Assembly: GCA_052116865.1 (NCBI GenBank)
Contig: JBQKKG010000013.1
Span: 17,037 to 81,036, forward strand
DNA: 64,000 nt
Direction: 5' to 3'
Source: CAUPWF01 sp963515125
GTDB taxonomy: Bacteria; Bacillota; Clostridia; Lachnospirales; Lachnospiraceae
Shown here piece after piece: positions 55,315 to 62,154 of this stretch; position 1 is the stretch's first letter, and each line of letters opens with the position of its first letter. The position numbers and the translations under genes are program-made. The notes beneath the pieces are model-generated. The model was not told where the DNA came from. It saw only the letters and a list, made by a program, of their open reading frames with translations, and did not search any database.

Positions 55315-55347
55315 AGAACTTGGAAGTTATGAAGACTTCCAAGTTCT
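55315..55347 (-). terminator. Hairpin downstream of the XRE repressor gene
   Basis: 13-bp perfect stem agaacttggaagt/acttccaagttct, 7-nt loop; on the minus strand followed by TCTACAATTTTAAA. About 95 bp after the XRE stop codon, so it can end that transcript. Confidence 0.6.
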
Positions 55348-55442
55348 CTAATAATAAAATTACAAGATTTTTTGGTGTTTCTATGATTAATATGAATAGC
55401 TTTAACCATCTTAGCTTTTGAAGTTAATGTAATTCAGTATTA

Positions 55443-56390
55443 TTATCTAGCATTTTCAATTGGCACATTAAATGTCTTTAGCGAATCTTCATACTGTATC
55501 TGCATTATCTTATCATCCAACATACCATCTTTGTATGCCTTGATTATTTCCCGTACCGTATGATTGAGCGCAGTGGACAACACAGAACTATAATAGTAAA
55601 CCCCTAACAGTGTTTCACCATCAAAAGAGTTCGTCTCTCTCTCAATCTCTATTCCTGACTTCTCCAGGTAGCTTATCATGGAAAGATACTCTGCATAAGC
55701 ATTGGCGGCTTCGCCAGTAGCTTCTAATAATTCTGAATGTTTAAATATAGCACAGCAAACAAAGGTTCCGATACCAGATCTTTCAGGAGCTGATGCAATC
55801 TGTATATCAAATCCACTTCTAATTAATCTCTCAAATAAAAGAATGAATTCATTAACCTTTTTTATACTATAGGTGTTATTCACAAATGGCTTGTATTTTT
55901 CCTGTACTTTAGCCGCATTCGTTTTCTCTATTTCCATAGTATCAAGTGGGAATCTGTATTTCCAAAGTAAATATTCTTTATCATCATATCCCGAATCTTC
56001 TGAATTGGATAGAAGTTGTGATTTGGCTCGGTACCAGCTGTCGAGCTTATAATTGGTGTATCGAAACAATGGATGTGACTCGTCAAATGACAATACATAC
56101 CGACCAGCTTCTTTTTCTATTACCAATCCGTGATTTTCCTCTAATTCAAATAAGATCTGCATCAGATCTAGATCAGAATAGATATCATGATCTTTTAATG
56201 CACTTACATCTACATCAAGAGCGGCTGCAATCTCTTTTAACTTATCTTCTTTTGGAATCATTTTATGACTTTCATACTGTCGTATTCGAACATCGGCAGT
56301 AGCTGCTGAAAATCCAGCTTTGATACCAAGTTCTTTTTGAGTCATACCTCTTAGATCACGTATGGCTCTTATTTTGTGTCCAACTGACAT
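55443..56390 (-). CDS. XRE-family transcriptional regulator of the element
   Basis: A 315-aa regulator: N-terminal helix-turn-helix (about 1-65; IRAIRDLRGMTQKELGIKAG, IRQYESHKMIPKEDKLKEIAAAL) and a long helical C-terminal part without a recognised domain, possibly a sensor. Start is the ATG at 56390, preceded by GAGGTG; a GTG at 56402 overlaps this site. It is transcribed away from the excisionase-like, rep and integrase genes, with three near-identical dyads in the shared intergenic region, the usual layout of a repressor holding a mobile element quiet. Confidence 0.85.
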   Translation of the reverse strand: MSVGHKIRAIRDLRGMTQKELGIKAGFSAATADVRIRQYESHKMIPKEDKLKEIAAALDVDVSALKDHDIYSDLDLMQILFELEENHGLVIEKEAGRYVLSFDESHPLFRYTNYKLDSWYRAKSQLLSNSEDSGYDDKEYLLWKYRFPLDTMEIEKTNAAKVQEKYKPFVNNTYSIKKVNEFILLFERLIRSGFDIQIASAPERSGIGTFVCCAIFKHSELLEATGEAANAYAEYLSMISYLEKSGIEIERETNSFDGETLLGVYYYSSVLSTALNHTVREIIKAYKDGMLDDKIMQIQYEDSLKTFNVPIENAR

Positions 56391-56458
56391 CTCAAAAATC
56401 ACCTCATTTTCTTAATGATGAACCCATTTTATCATAGAATAGAAAAAATAGAAAGAAC

Positions 56459-56544
56459 AGAAATAAAAATATTTCTAATTTGTACTTGACAGAAATAAAT
56501 ATATTTCTGTATAATAAAATCCAGATAGTAATAAATTTATTTCT
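56459..56544. promoter_or_regulatory. Three 18-bp operator dyads
   Basis: agaaata-NNNN-tatttct dyads at 56459-56476, 56491-56508 and 56527-56544 (the last with one changed base), spaced 32 and 36 bp, that is about three helical turns. They are the likely binding sites of the XRE repressor. The middle dyad fills the promoter spacer. Confidence 0.7.
56486..56515 (+). promoter_or_regulatory. Consensus promoter of the excisionase-rep-int module
   Basis: TTGACA (56486-56491), 18-bp spacer occupied by an operator dyad, TATAAT (56510-56515). Both hexamers are perfect. Confidence 0.85.
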
Positions 56545-56576
56545 ATTCCAAATATTACACGAGAGGAGAGAAACGT

Positions 56577-56768
56577 ATGGAAGTGATGGAAAAACCAGTT
56601 TATGTAGATGTAAACGAGGTATGTGCTGATTGGGGAGTTTGCCGAAGCAAAGGATACGCCATTATTAAGGAATTATCGGAACGAATGAAAAAAGAAAATC
56701 CGAAGTTGCTTGTAATGAGTGGGAAAATCAACCGTATCTACTACGAAGAAGCATGTATGAAGAGGTAA
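56577..56768 (+). CDS. Excisionase-like small DNA-binding protein
   Basis: A 63-aa protein with a MerR/Xis-like winged helix pattern: PVYVDVNEVCADWGVCRSKGYAIIKELSERM, then a wing with GKINRIYYEEACMKR. Small proteins of this kind between the repressor and integrase of Gram-positive integrative elements usually are excisionases or regulators of integrase. GAGAGGAG precedes the ATG. It is the first gene under the operator-controlled promoter. An identity as a plain transcription factor cannot be excluded. Confidence 0.65.
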   Translation: MEVMEKPVYVDVNEVCADWGVCRSKGYAIIKELSERMKKENPKLLVMSGKINRIYYEEACMKR

Positions 56769-56795
56769 CTGATGATGAAGTTTAGAGAAAAGAAA

Positions 56796-56870
56796 AAGCT
56801 CCTGTTGGCGCAGGAGCTTGGGCACATGACTATGCATGTACGTTACATATAAATGTATTCTAGCATAGTC
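56796..56870 (+). promoter_or_regulatory. Two hairpins in the leader of the rep gene
   Basis: aagctcctg/caggagctt (56796-56804 with 56811-56819) and gactatgc/gcatagtc (56828-56835 with 56863-56870). The second is followed by GCCGCCCCTTTTC, so it resembles a weak terminator or attenuator between the excisionase-like gene and rep. No coding sequence is seen in 56769-56902. Confidence 0.5.
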
Positions 56871-56902
56871 GCCGCCCCTTTTCAATTGAAAGGAGTGATT
56901 TT

Positions 56903-57889
56903 TTGGCAGTTTTAAAGAATAAAACCCAGGGACTATATGTGAATGTAAGCAAAGATATTTTACTTGATCAAAAGCTTAGTTTGAGAGATCGAGGAATGCT
57001 GGTAACGATATTGTCCCTATCAGACAATTGGGATTTTAATTTGAAAGGCTTTTCAAAAATTCTACCAGACGGAGTAGATTGTATCCGTTCTAGTGTGAAT
57101 GAATTAATGAAAAGAGGATATCTGACTGGTGGACAAGAGAGAACTGGGAGAGGGCGCTTTGGTAAAAATGTGATTGAAGTGCATCAGGTACCAGTTCCAC
57201 CGCAAGTGGAAAATCCGATTACGGTAAATCCGTTCACGGAGAAATCGAAAACGGTTCCTTCGATTACGGGCATACCGCATACGGAACATCCAACACAAGT
57301 AATTAATAACAAAGTAAATAACAAAAGAGTAAATAATCATCAATCAATCTTTCAGAGGAAGGATGGAGAGATGGAAGTAATACCTACGATATCAAAAAGT
57401 CTGGTTCCAATGCAAGAGCTGATAGAAAGGTTTGAATATTGTGAGCTGTGTCAAATCTTATCTTATCACCATCTATTACAAGAATGTAGGGAGTGCCAGT
57501 TATCACAATATGAAATCAAAGCACGTGTCATAGATGAACTGAAATATCTAATCAGTTACGAAACTTTGGTTTTTGATGGAGATGGTGCAATGGTAGATGC
57601 TTTGCTTGACTATATGAGTGAGATTATCGCCACAGATAGAACCATTACTTTTAATAATGGTGAAACCTACGATGCAAGGTCAATGGGAAATCAATTTTAT
57701 CGACTCGACAGTGGAGCCATCCGATATGTTCTTGAAAAATTTGATGAAGTTTCTCAGGATACAAGGATTGTGAATAAGAAGAATTATTTGATCCGAATGT
57801 TGCTCACAGCAAAAAGCGATTTAGAAACCAGTATCAAGAGTGATGTGAATTATGATATGGCACATTGGCACGAAAGGGGGAATGAATAG
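56903..57889 (+). CDS. Replication initiator-like protein (wHTH + DUF6017-like)
   Basis: A 328-aa protein of plasmid/ICE type. The N-terminal domain (about 1-100; LYVNVSKDILLDQKLSLRDRGML, SSVNELMKRGYLTGG) is a winged helix like that of RepA_N and phage initiators. A Pro/Thr-rich linker (about 104-130) is encoded by tandem 15-bp repeats. The C-terminal domain (about 170-320) resembles DUF6017. TTG start, five bases after AAGGAGTG. It is joined to the integrase gene (last base of its stop codon is the first base of the GTG start). It probably starts replication of the excised circle. Confidence 0.75.
   Translation: MAVLKNKTQGLYVNVSKDILLDQKLSLRDRGMLVTILSLSDNWDFNLKGFSKILPDGVDCIRSSVNELMKRGYLTGGQERTGRGRFGKNVIEVHQVPVPPQVENPITVNPFTEKSKTVPSITGIPHTEHPTQVINNKVNNKRVNNHQSIFQRKDGEMEVIPTISKSLVPMQELIERFEYCELCQILSYHHLLQECRECQLSQYEIKARVIDELKYLISYETLVFDGDGAMVDALLDYMSEIIATDRTITFNNGETYDARSMGNQFYRLDSGAIRYVLEKFDEVSQDTRIVNKKNYLIRMLLTAKSDLETSIKSDVNYDMAHWHERGNE
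57215..57289. repeat. Five tandem 15-bp iteron-like repeats within rep
   Basis: Units at 57215, 57230, 57245, 57260 and 57275 each read YCGNNNACGG plus five variable bases. CCG...CGG gives each a partial dyad. They encode the linker between the DNA-binding and C-terminal domains. Initiators of lambda O and RepA_N type have their origin at the same place inside the gene, so this is the likely replication origin. Confidence 0.7.
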
Positions 57890-59016
57890 TGTCAGTTTTT
57901 AAAGATAATTGGAATGGCTATGATGGGAAGCGTTGGAGAGTATCTCTGCGCTATACCGATTGGCAGGGCAAAAAGAAACAACATGATAAACGAGGATTTG
58001 AGACCAAAAAAGATGCATTAGCCTATGAACGAGATTTTTTAGCAAAGAAAAGTAAGGATATCAATATGGGATTTGGAGTCTTTATTGATGTTTATCTTTC
58101 TGATATCAAACCGCAGATTAAGCTGAACACCTACAGGACAAAGGTTCATATCATCAATACCCATATTAGACCGTATTTTGAAGAAAAGAGTTTATCAGAA
58201 ATCTCGCCTACGGATATTTTACAGTGGCAGAACGAACTGTTAAGTAAGCGAGATGAAAATGATAAAGGCTATGCCCAAACGTATCTGCGAACCCTTCAAA
58301 ATCAATTGACAGCAATATTGAATCATGCAGTCCGCTACTATGACTTAGCAAAGAATCCATGTAGTAAGGGGAAAAAGATGGGGAAAGCAAAAGCAAAGGA
58401 AATGTTGTTCTGGACAAAAGACGAATATACCAAATTTGCAGATGCAATCAAAGATAAACCTATCTCGTATTATGCTTTTGAAATTCTATATTGGACAGGA
58501 GTACGAATGAGCGAAATGCTTGCACTAGAGCGTGGAGATATCAATTTGGAAAAGCGAACATTAAAAATTGATAAGCAGGTACAAAGAATTGATGGGATTG
58601 AATATACCACCACACCAAAGACCGACAAAGGAAATCGTGTGATTGAACTACCAGAATTTCTTTGCAATGAATTGGAGGATTATTTTGGAATGATATACAA
58701 AATCGATGAACATACGAGATTGTTTAACATTACAAAAAGTTATCTGCATCATGAAATGGATCGAGGTTCGAAAGCAGCTGGTGTAAAAAGAATTCGTATT
58801 CACGACCTGAGACACAGTGCATGTGCAGCGCTTATTGAGCTTGGATTTTCACCAGTTCAGATTGCAGAAAGATTAGGTCATGAGAGCGCCACAATTACCA
58901 TGCGATATGCACATTTGTATCCATCGGTTCAGCGCACTATGGCTGATAAATTAAATGATATGTTTCATGACGAATCAGATTTCGAGGATGATGAAAGTGA
59001 GGAATCAGAAGAATGA
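57889..59016 (+). CDS. int: Tyrosine recombinase/integrase
   Basis: Inserts and excises the element at its attachment site. The 375-aa protein has an N-terminal arm-binding domain (RWRVSLRYTDWQGKKKQHDKRGFETKKDALAYE), a core-binding domain (about 65-165) and a catalytic domain with Arg in TGVRMSEMLALE, the HxxR pair in HDLRHSACAALIELG, His in LGHESATITM and the nucleophile Tyr in RYAHLYP. The form is that of Tn916-like integrases. The C-terminus is acidic (DFEDDESEESEE). GTG start coupled to rep. It lies 7.4 kb from the presumed left end, so attR may be far right. Confidence 0.93.
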   Translation: MSVFKDNWNGYDGKRWRVSLRYTDWQGKKKQHDKRGFETKKDALAYERDFLAKKSKDINMGFGVFIDVYLSDIKPQIKLNTYRTKVHIINTHIRPYFEEKSLSEISPTDILQWQNELLSKRDENDKGYAQTYLRTLQNQLTAILNHAVRYYDLAKNPCSKGKKMGKAKAKEMLFWTKDEYTKFADAIKDKPISYYAFEILYWTGVRMSEMLALERGDINLEKRTLKIDKQVQRIDGIEYTTTPKTDKGNRVIELPEFLCNELEDYFGMIYKIDEHTRLFNITKSYLHHEMDRGSKAAGVKRIRIHDLRHSACAALIELGFSPVQIAERLGHESATITMRYAHLYPSVQRTMADKLNDMFHDESDFEDDESEESEE

Positions 59017-59243
59017 TGGAAGGACGCTTAGGCTACAACAGCTCCAATAAGCGATATGGACTTTTGGTATCGGACTTGTGGGAAAATGATGGATTTCATT
59101 GTGGAGAAGGAATGGAAGTTCTTGTTGAAGATGAATGGATTTCTACCAGAATTGAAATGGCTTGGAATGAAAATGGCAATGCGTGGTATCTGGTTGGAAC
59201 TCCTTATTATGGGGATTTGGAATATGTAAGAGCAAGGATTTAA
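59013..59243 (+). CDS. DUF5348-like protein
   Basis: A 76-aa protein starting LGYNSSNKRYGLLVSDLWENDGFHCGEGMEVL, which fits the DUF5348 pattern of small proteins on clostridial mobile elements; function unknown. It looks like a small SH3-like beta-barrel (YLVGTPYYGDLEYVRARI). Its ATG overlaps the integrase stop (ATGA). A 9-bp hairpin (59230-59253) spans its stop codon just before the next gene, possibly shielding or processing the mRNA. Confidence 0.7.
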   Translation: MMEGRLGYNSSNKRYGLLVSDLWENDGFHCGEGMEVLVEDEWISTRIEMAWNENGNAWYLVGTPYYGDLEYVRARI

Positions 59244-59268
59244 TTCCTTGCTCGGATTGGAGAATGTT

Positions 59269-59631
59269 ATGAGTAAAATATATCGACGTACCACCCTTCT
59301 TACTGGTGTAAATGCTACTAAGAAGGATAAGAACCGCAAACGTAATGTCATAATGAATTTTAGAGTTTCACTAGAAGAAAAACAGCTGATAGATGAGCGT
59401 ATAGCGCTTTCGGGTCTTATGAGATCAGAATATTTTATCAATAGTTGTTTAGAGCAGGAGATTCATGTGACTGGAAATATTAAAACCTTTGACGCAATCA
59501 AAAAGCGTATGGAACTGATAGACAAGCATTTATGTAACATTAGTATGTCCGAGGAACTGGATTTTGAGATTTTGGAGTCGCTACGGACAGTATTGGAATT
59601 ATTAGATCATTTGTATGGTAGCAATGAGTAG
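59269..59631 (+). CDS. Mobilization/RHH-type accessory protein
   Basis: A 120-aa basic protein: a positively charged N-terminus (KKDKNRKRNVIMNFRVS), a ribbon-helix-helix-like segment (IMNFRVSLEEKQLIDERIALSGLMRSEYFINSCL) and a C-terminal helical part. The pattern resembles MobC-type relaxosome accessory proteins, of which a second one lies at 61.8 kb. It could alternatively regulate parM. The start at 59269 has GGAGA upstream; an earlier in-frame start lacks one. Confidence 0.65.
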   Translation: MSKIYRRTTLLTGVNATKKDKNRKRNVIMNFRVSLEEKQLIDERIALSGLMRSEYFINSCLEQEIHVTGNIKTFDAIKKRMELIDKHLCNISMSEELDFEILESLRTVLELLDHLYGSNE

Positions 59632-59651
59632 CTACAGAAAGAGAGGCAATT

Positions 59652-60566
59652 ATGTTTATTAGTGATAGAAGTTTACTGGTGGTAGGCATTGATCATGGAT
59701 TTTCCATGATGAAAACTCCACATGCAACATTTGAAAATGGTGTTGAAAAATTGGGTGGAGAAGCCACCCTTAGTAACAACACATTAATTTATCAGGGAAA
59801 TTATTATAAGGTGGGAGAAGGAAGACTCCCCCTTATGCAGACAAAGACAGAGAATGAGAATTATTTTTTATTAACGCTAGCTGCAATTGCAAAGGAATTG
59901 GATATTTATCAGCAACAGAGTGCGGATGTGATTTTAGCAGTTGGGCTACCGTTTAGCAGATTTGGAAAGGAAAAAGAAGATTTTTATCGTTATCTGTTGC
60001 GTAATGAGAAGATTCAATTTAGTTATTCTGGTAGAGAGTATGAGATTCGGATTATAGATGTTTTTGTATTTCCACAGTGTTACGCAGCAATAGCAGACAA
60101 GCTTAGAGAATATGGCAGAGAAAATCTGATTGTGGATATTGGGTCAAAAACCATTGATGTAATTCATACAAGAAATTATGTACCAGTAGAAAGTGAAAGT
60201 ACTTCGATTCCAGCGGCATTGATTCAATGTATGGAAGGCATTAAAAGCAATGTGTACCAAAATTGTAACCGTAGGCTTAGTGAAGATATGATTCAGCAGA
60301 TGATTCTTGAAAAGGACGTAAATATCCCAACAGATTGTAAAGTGATTATCAGAGAAGGGCTTGCAGATTTTGCAAAAGGGATGGAAGCAAAGTTAGCGGA
60401 ACTGGGATTTGATCTTGAAATGTTCACAGTCATTTATGCAGGTGGCGGTGCCACGCTGATGAAGAATTACGGAACCTTGAAAAGTGCAAATATTCACTAC
60501 CTAGAAGATATTCGGGCAAATGCAAAAGGATATGAATTCTTGGCAAAGCAGAAAGGAAAATTCTAG
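59652..60566 (+). CDS. parM: ParM/StbA-like actin-fold segregation ATPase
   Basis: A 304-aa actin-like ATPase. Phosphate-1 loop VVGIDHGFSMMK, the central ILAVGLPFSRFG, phosphate-2 loop IVDIGSKTIDVI and adenosine motif VIYAGGGATLMK are in the ParM/StbA order. In plasmids ParM filaments push replicated copies apart. GAGAGG precedes the ATG. The next gene encodes its probable adaptor. On an integrative element it would stabilise the replicating excised form. Confidence 0.85.
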   Translation: MFISDRSLLVVGIDHGFSMMKTPHATFENGVEKLGGEATLSNNTLIYQGNYYKVGEGRLPLMQTKTENENYFLLTLAAIAKELDIYQQQSADVILAVGLPFSRFGKEKEDFYRYLLRNEKIQFSYSGREYEIRIIDVFVFPQCYAAIADKLREYGRENLIVDIGSKTIDVIHTRNYVPVESESTSIPAALIQCMEGIKSNVYQNCNRRLSEDMIQQMILEKDVNIPTDCKVIIREGLADFAKGMEAKLAELGFDLEMFTVIYAGGGATLMKNYGTLKSANIHYLEDIRANAKGYEFLAKQKGKF

Positions 60567-60612
60567 GCGAACAGCATAAAGATGGTATTTTTTAAGAATG
60601 GGAGGTGGTGCG

Positions 60613-61098
60613 ATGGCAGGAAAAAGTGAGTTACAGAAATCTTTGTCCTTTCGATTAAATCTATCGAAAGAGGATGAAAGAGAACTGTATGAAGCAATTA
60701 TGGGACATACCCGTGATAACGCAAATGATTCATATGGTAGTAGTGGCGCTTATATTAAAGCAGCATTGAAATGTTATCACGGCAATGAAATGCAAATGGA
60801 ACAGCAAGAGCATTTCAAAGAGGAGATGCAGGAGTATTTACAGAGGCAGGCAAATGAGCAGAGAGAGTTATTTTTAAAGGCATTGGAAGTCCATGATCAA
60901 AAAATGGTAGCAATGATTGTAGAATCGGTGGCAAGTACCTTGGCAAGAATGGAAAGGCAACCTTCTGTGAAACCGCATAGGGAAGAAAATAACACTTCCC
61001 TTGAGAAGGTACAGGGGAAAAGAGCAGAAATAATCTTGCAGGATACGTTAGATGAAACTATGCCAGAAGAAGCCTTTTCTTATTTGCAGAATTTATAA
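60613..61098 (+). CDS. ParR-like centromere-binding partner
   Basis: A 161-aa protein 46 bp behind parM. It begins with a ribbon-helix-helix-like part (QKSLSFRLNLSKEDERELYEAIMGHTRD, SYGSSGAYIKAALKCYHG), followed by a helical Gln/Glu-rich region and an acidic C-terminus (DETMPEEAFSYLQNL) that could contact ParM. Position and layout are those of ParR. The ATG at 60613 is preceded by GGGAGGTGG; the ATG at 60598 overlaps this site. A centromere would be expected near these genes, for example in the following non-coding region. Confidence 0.65.
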   Translation: MAGKSELQKSLSFRLNLSKEDERELYEAIMGHTRDNANDSYGSSGAYIKAALKCYHGNEMQMEQQEHFKEEMQEYLQRQANEQRELFLKALEVHDQKMVAMIVESVASTLARMERQPSVKPHREENNTSLEKVQGKRAEIILQDTLDETMPEEAFSYLQNL

Positions 61099-61130
61099 GT
61101 TAGTAATGTGAGTGTTACAGTTTGAATTTA

Positions 61131-61735
61131 TTGTCATACATATTGCATGACACATCTACAGAAGAAAATCAGATGTGTTGCATATGGTCAGACAAGTATA
61201 AGAAATGTAATACACGCCACTTTTATAGCGGAGGGAGCAAAGGGCATTTCGTCTACGTTGTAGCCGAGTGATTTTTCTCTAGGATTGGAAGCAATGGAGA
61301 CAATGAATAGAACTTGCATTGCCTGTTGCATCCAATCCCTACAAAAAATCACAAGACCACTATCATCCAATGTAGGTTACGAAAGATTATTTCGAACGTG
61401 CCAGCTGCTAATAGAAACTCTCCACAGGAGACTTTCCATTAGCGCTATCACATATCTTCATAATCTCAGTGTAGTATGTGGCGGATGATAGGCAAGTTTC
61501 GCAAATGTGGTACCCACATTCGCACCGGAAGCAGCCGATGGGCTGTTCCTAAACTTGCCAGAGAGCGTTGCCCCTTGGAACCCCAGCAAAGAGTTTCACT
61601 CTCTGCACACTGGAGCCGCTGATGTTCTGGTGTAAAATTCCGAGACTTCCACTGGAAGTCTCTTCATCTCATTCCATCCATCTGCTAGGGGCAGGCTAAT
61701 CACTATAGACAAAATTGATGAGCCTGCCCCTGCAC
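61131..61735 (+). ncRNA. Multi-hairpin non-coding region (candidate RNA and/or oriT)
   Basis: The 675-bp gap between the ParR-like gene and mobC has no credible gene but at least six strong hairpins. (1) 61150-61157 with 61171-61178. (2) A three-tier stem 61268-61352: gtgattttt/aaaaatcac, ggattgga/tccaatcc, gcaatg/cattgc. (3) 61414-61436. (4) A three-way junction closed by ggcaagttt/aaacttgcc (61491-61499 with 61551-61559), holding stems 61501-61523 and 61527-61549. (5) gagacttcc/ggaagtctc (61642-61662). (6) ggggcaggct/agcctgcccc (61688-61697 with 61721-61730). Position before mobC and relaxase suits an oriT; the number of stems suits a structured RNA. Confidence 0.5.
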
Positions 61736-61773
61736 CCCAAAAGACAAAAACCACGAAAGGAGTGTAATACAAA

Positions 61774-62154
61774 GTGCGAAAAAGAGAATACCAAGTCAAG
61801 TTTCGAATGAACCAAGAAGAGTACGAACGGCTACAGGAAAAAGTGACAGCTTCAGGACAGACACAGCAGTCATTTATCATCAATGCTCTTGCTGGAGTAG
61901 TGATTGCTCCTAGAGAAGAAATTGATGTACTTAAGAATATAAACAAGAATTTTGATGATCTACTTCGGCAGATTAGAGGGATGGCAACGAATGTAAATCA
62001 GATGGCACATATTGCAAATGGAACGGGAGTTCTGGCAACGATAAACAAATTGGAAGATATTGCTGATCGAATTCAATATTTTAAGAAAGAGAGTGAAGAA
62101 ATGTGGCAATCAATAAGACGATTAATAAGTCAACAAAATCACATGGGGCAATGA
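61774..62154 (+). CDS. mobC: MobC-family relaxosome protein
   Basis: A 126-aa accessory protein that helps the relaxase open oriT. N-terminal ribbon-helix-helix (YQVKFRMNQEEYERLQEKVTASGQTQQSFIINAL) and the MobC C-terminal segment NINKNFDDLLRQIRGMATNVNQMAHIANGTG. GTG start with AAAGGAG about ten bases upstream. It overlaps the relaxase gene by 52 bp in another frame, so the two are translationally coupled. Confidence 0.88.
   Translation: MRKREYQVKFRMNQEEYERLQEKVTASGQTQQSFIINALAGVVIAPREEIDVLKNINKNFDDLLRQIRGMATNVNQMAHIANGTGVLATINKLEDIADRIQYFKKESEEMWQSIRRLISQQNHMGQ

Noticed and set aside
57215..57289. CRISPR-like reading of the 15-bp repeats
   Set aside because: Repeats are contiguous without spacers and lie inside a coding sequence; no cas genes are present.
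59028..59441. 137-codon antisense frame across the DUF5348 and RHH genes
   Set aside because: No ribosome site, Ser/Phe/Ile-rich shadow composition, and it covers two well-started genes on the plus strand.
61188..61946. Short open frames on both strands within the structured region
   Set aside because: They lack ribosome sites, have shadow-like composition, and run through the arms of the hairpins; the region is better explained as non-coding.
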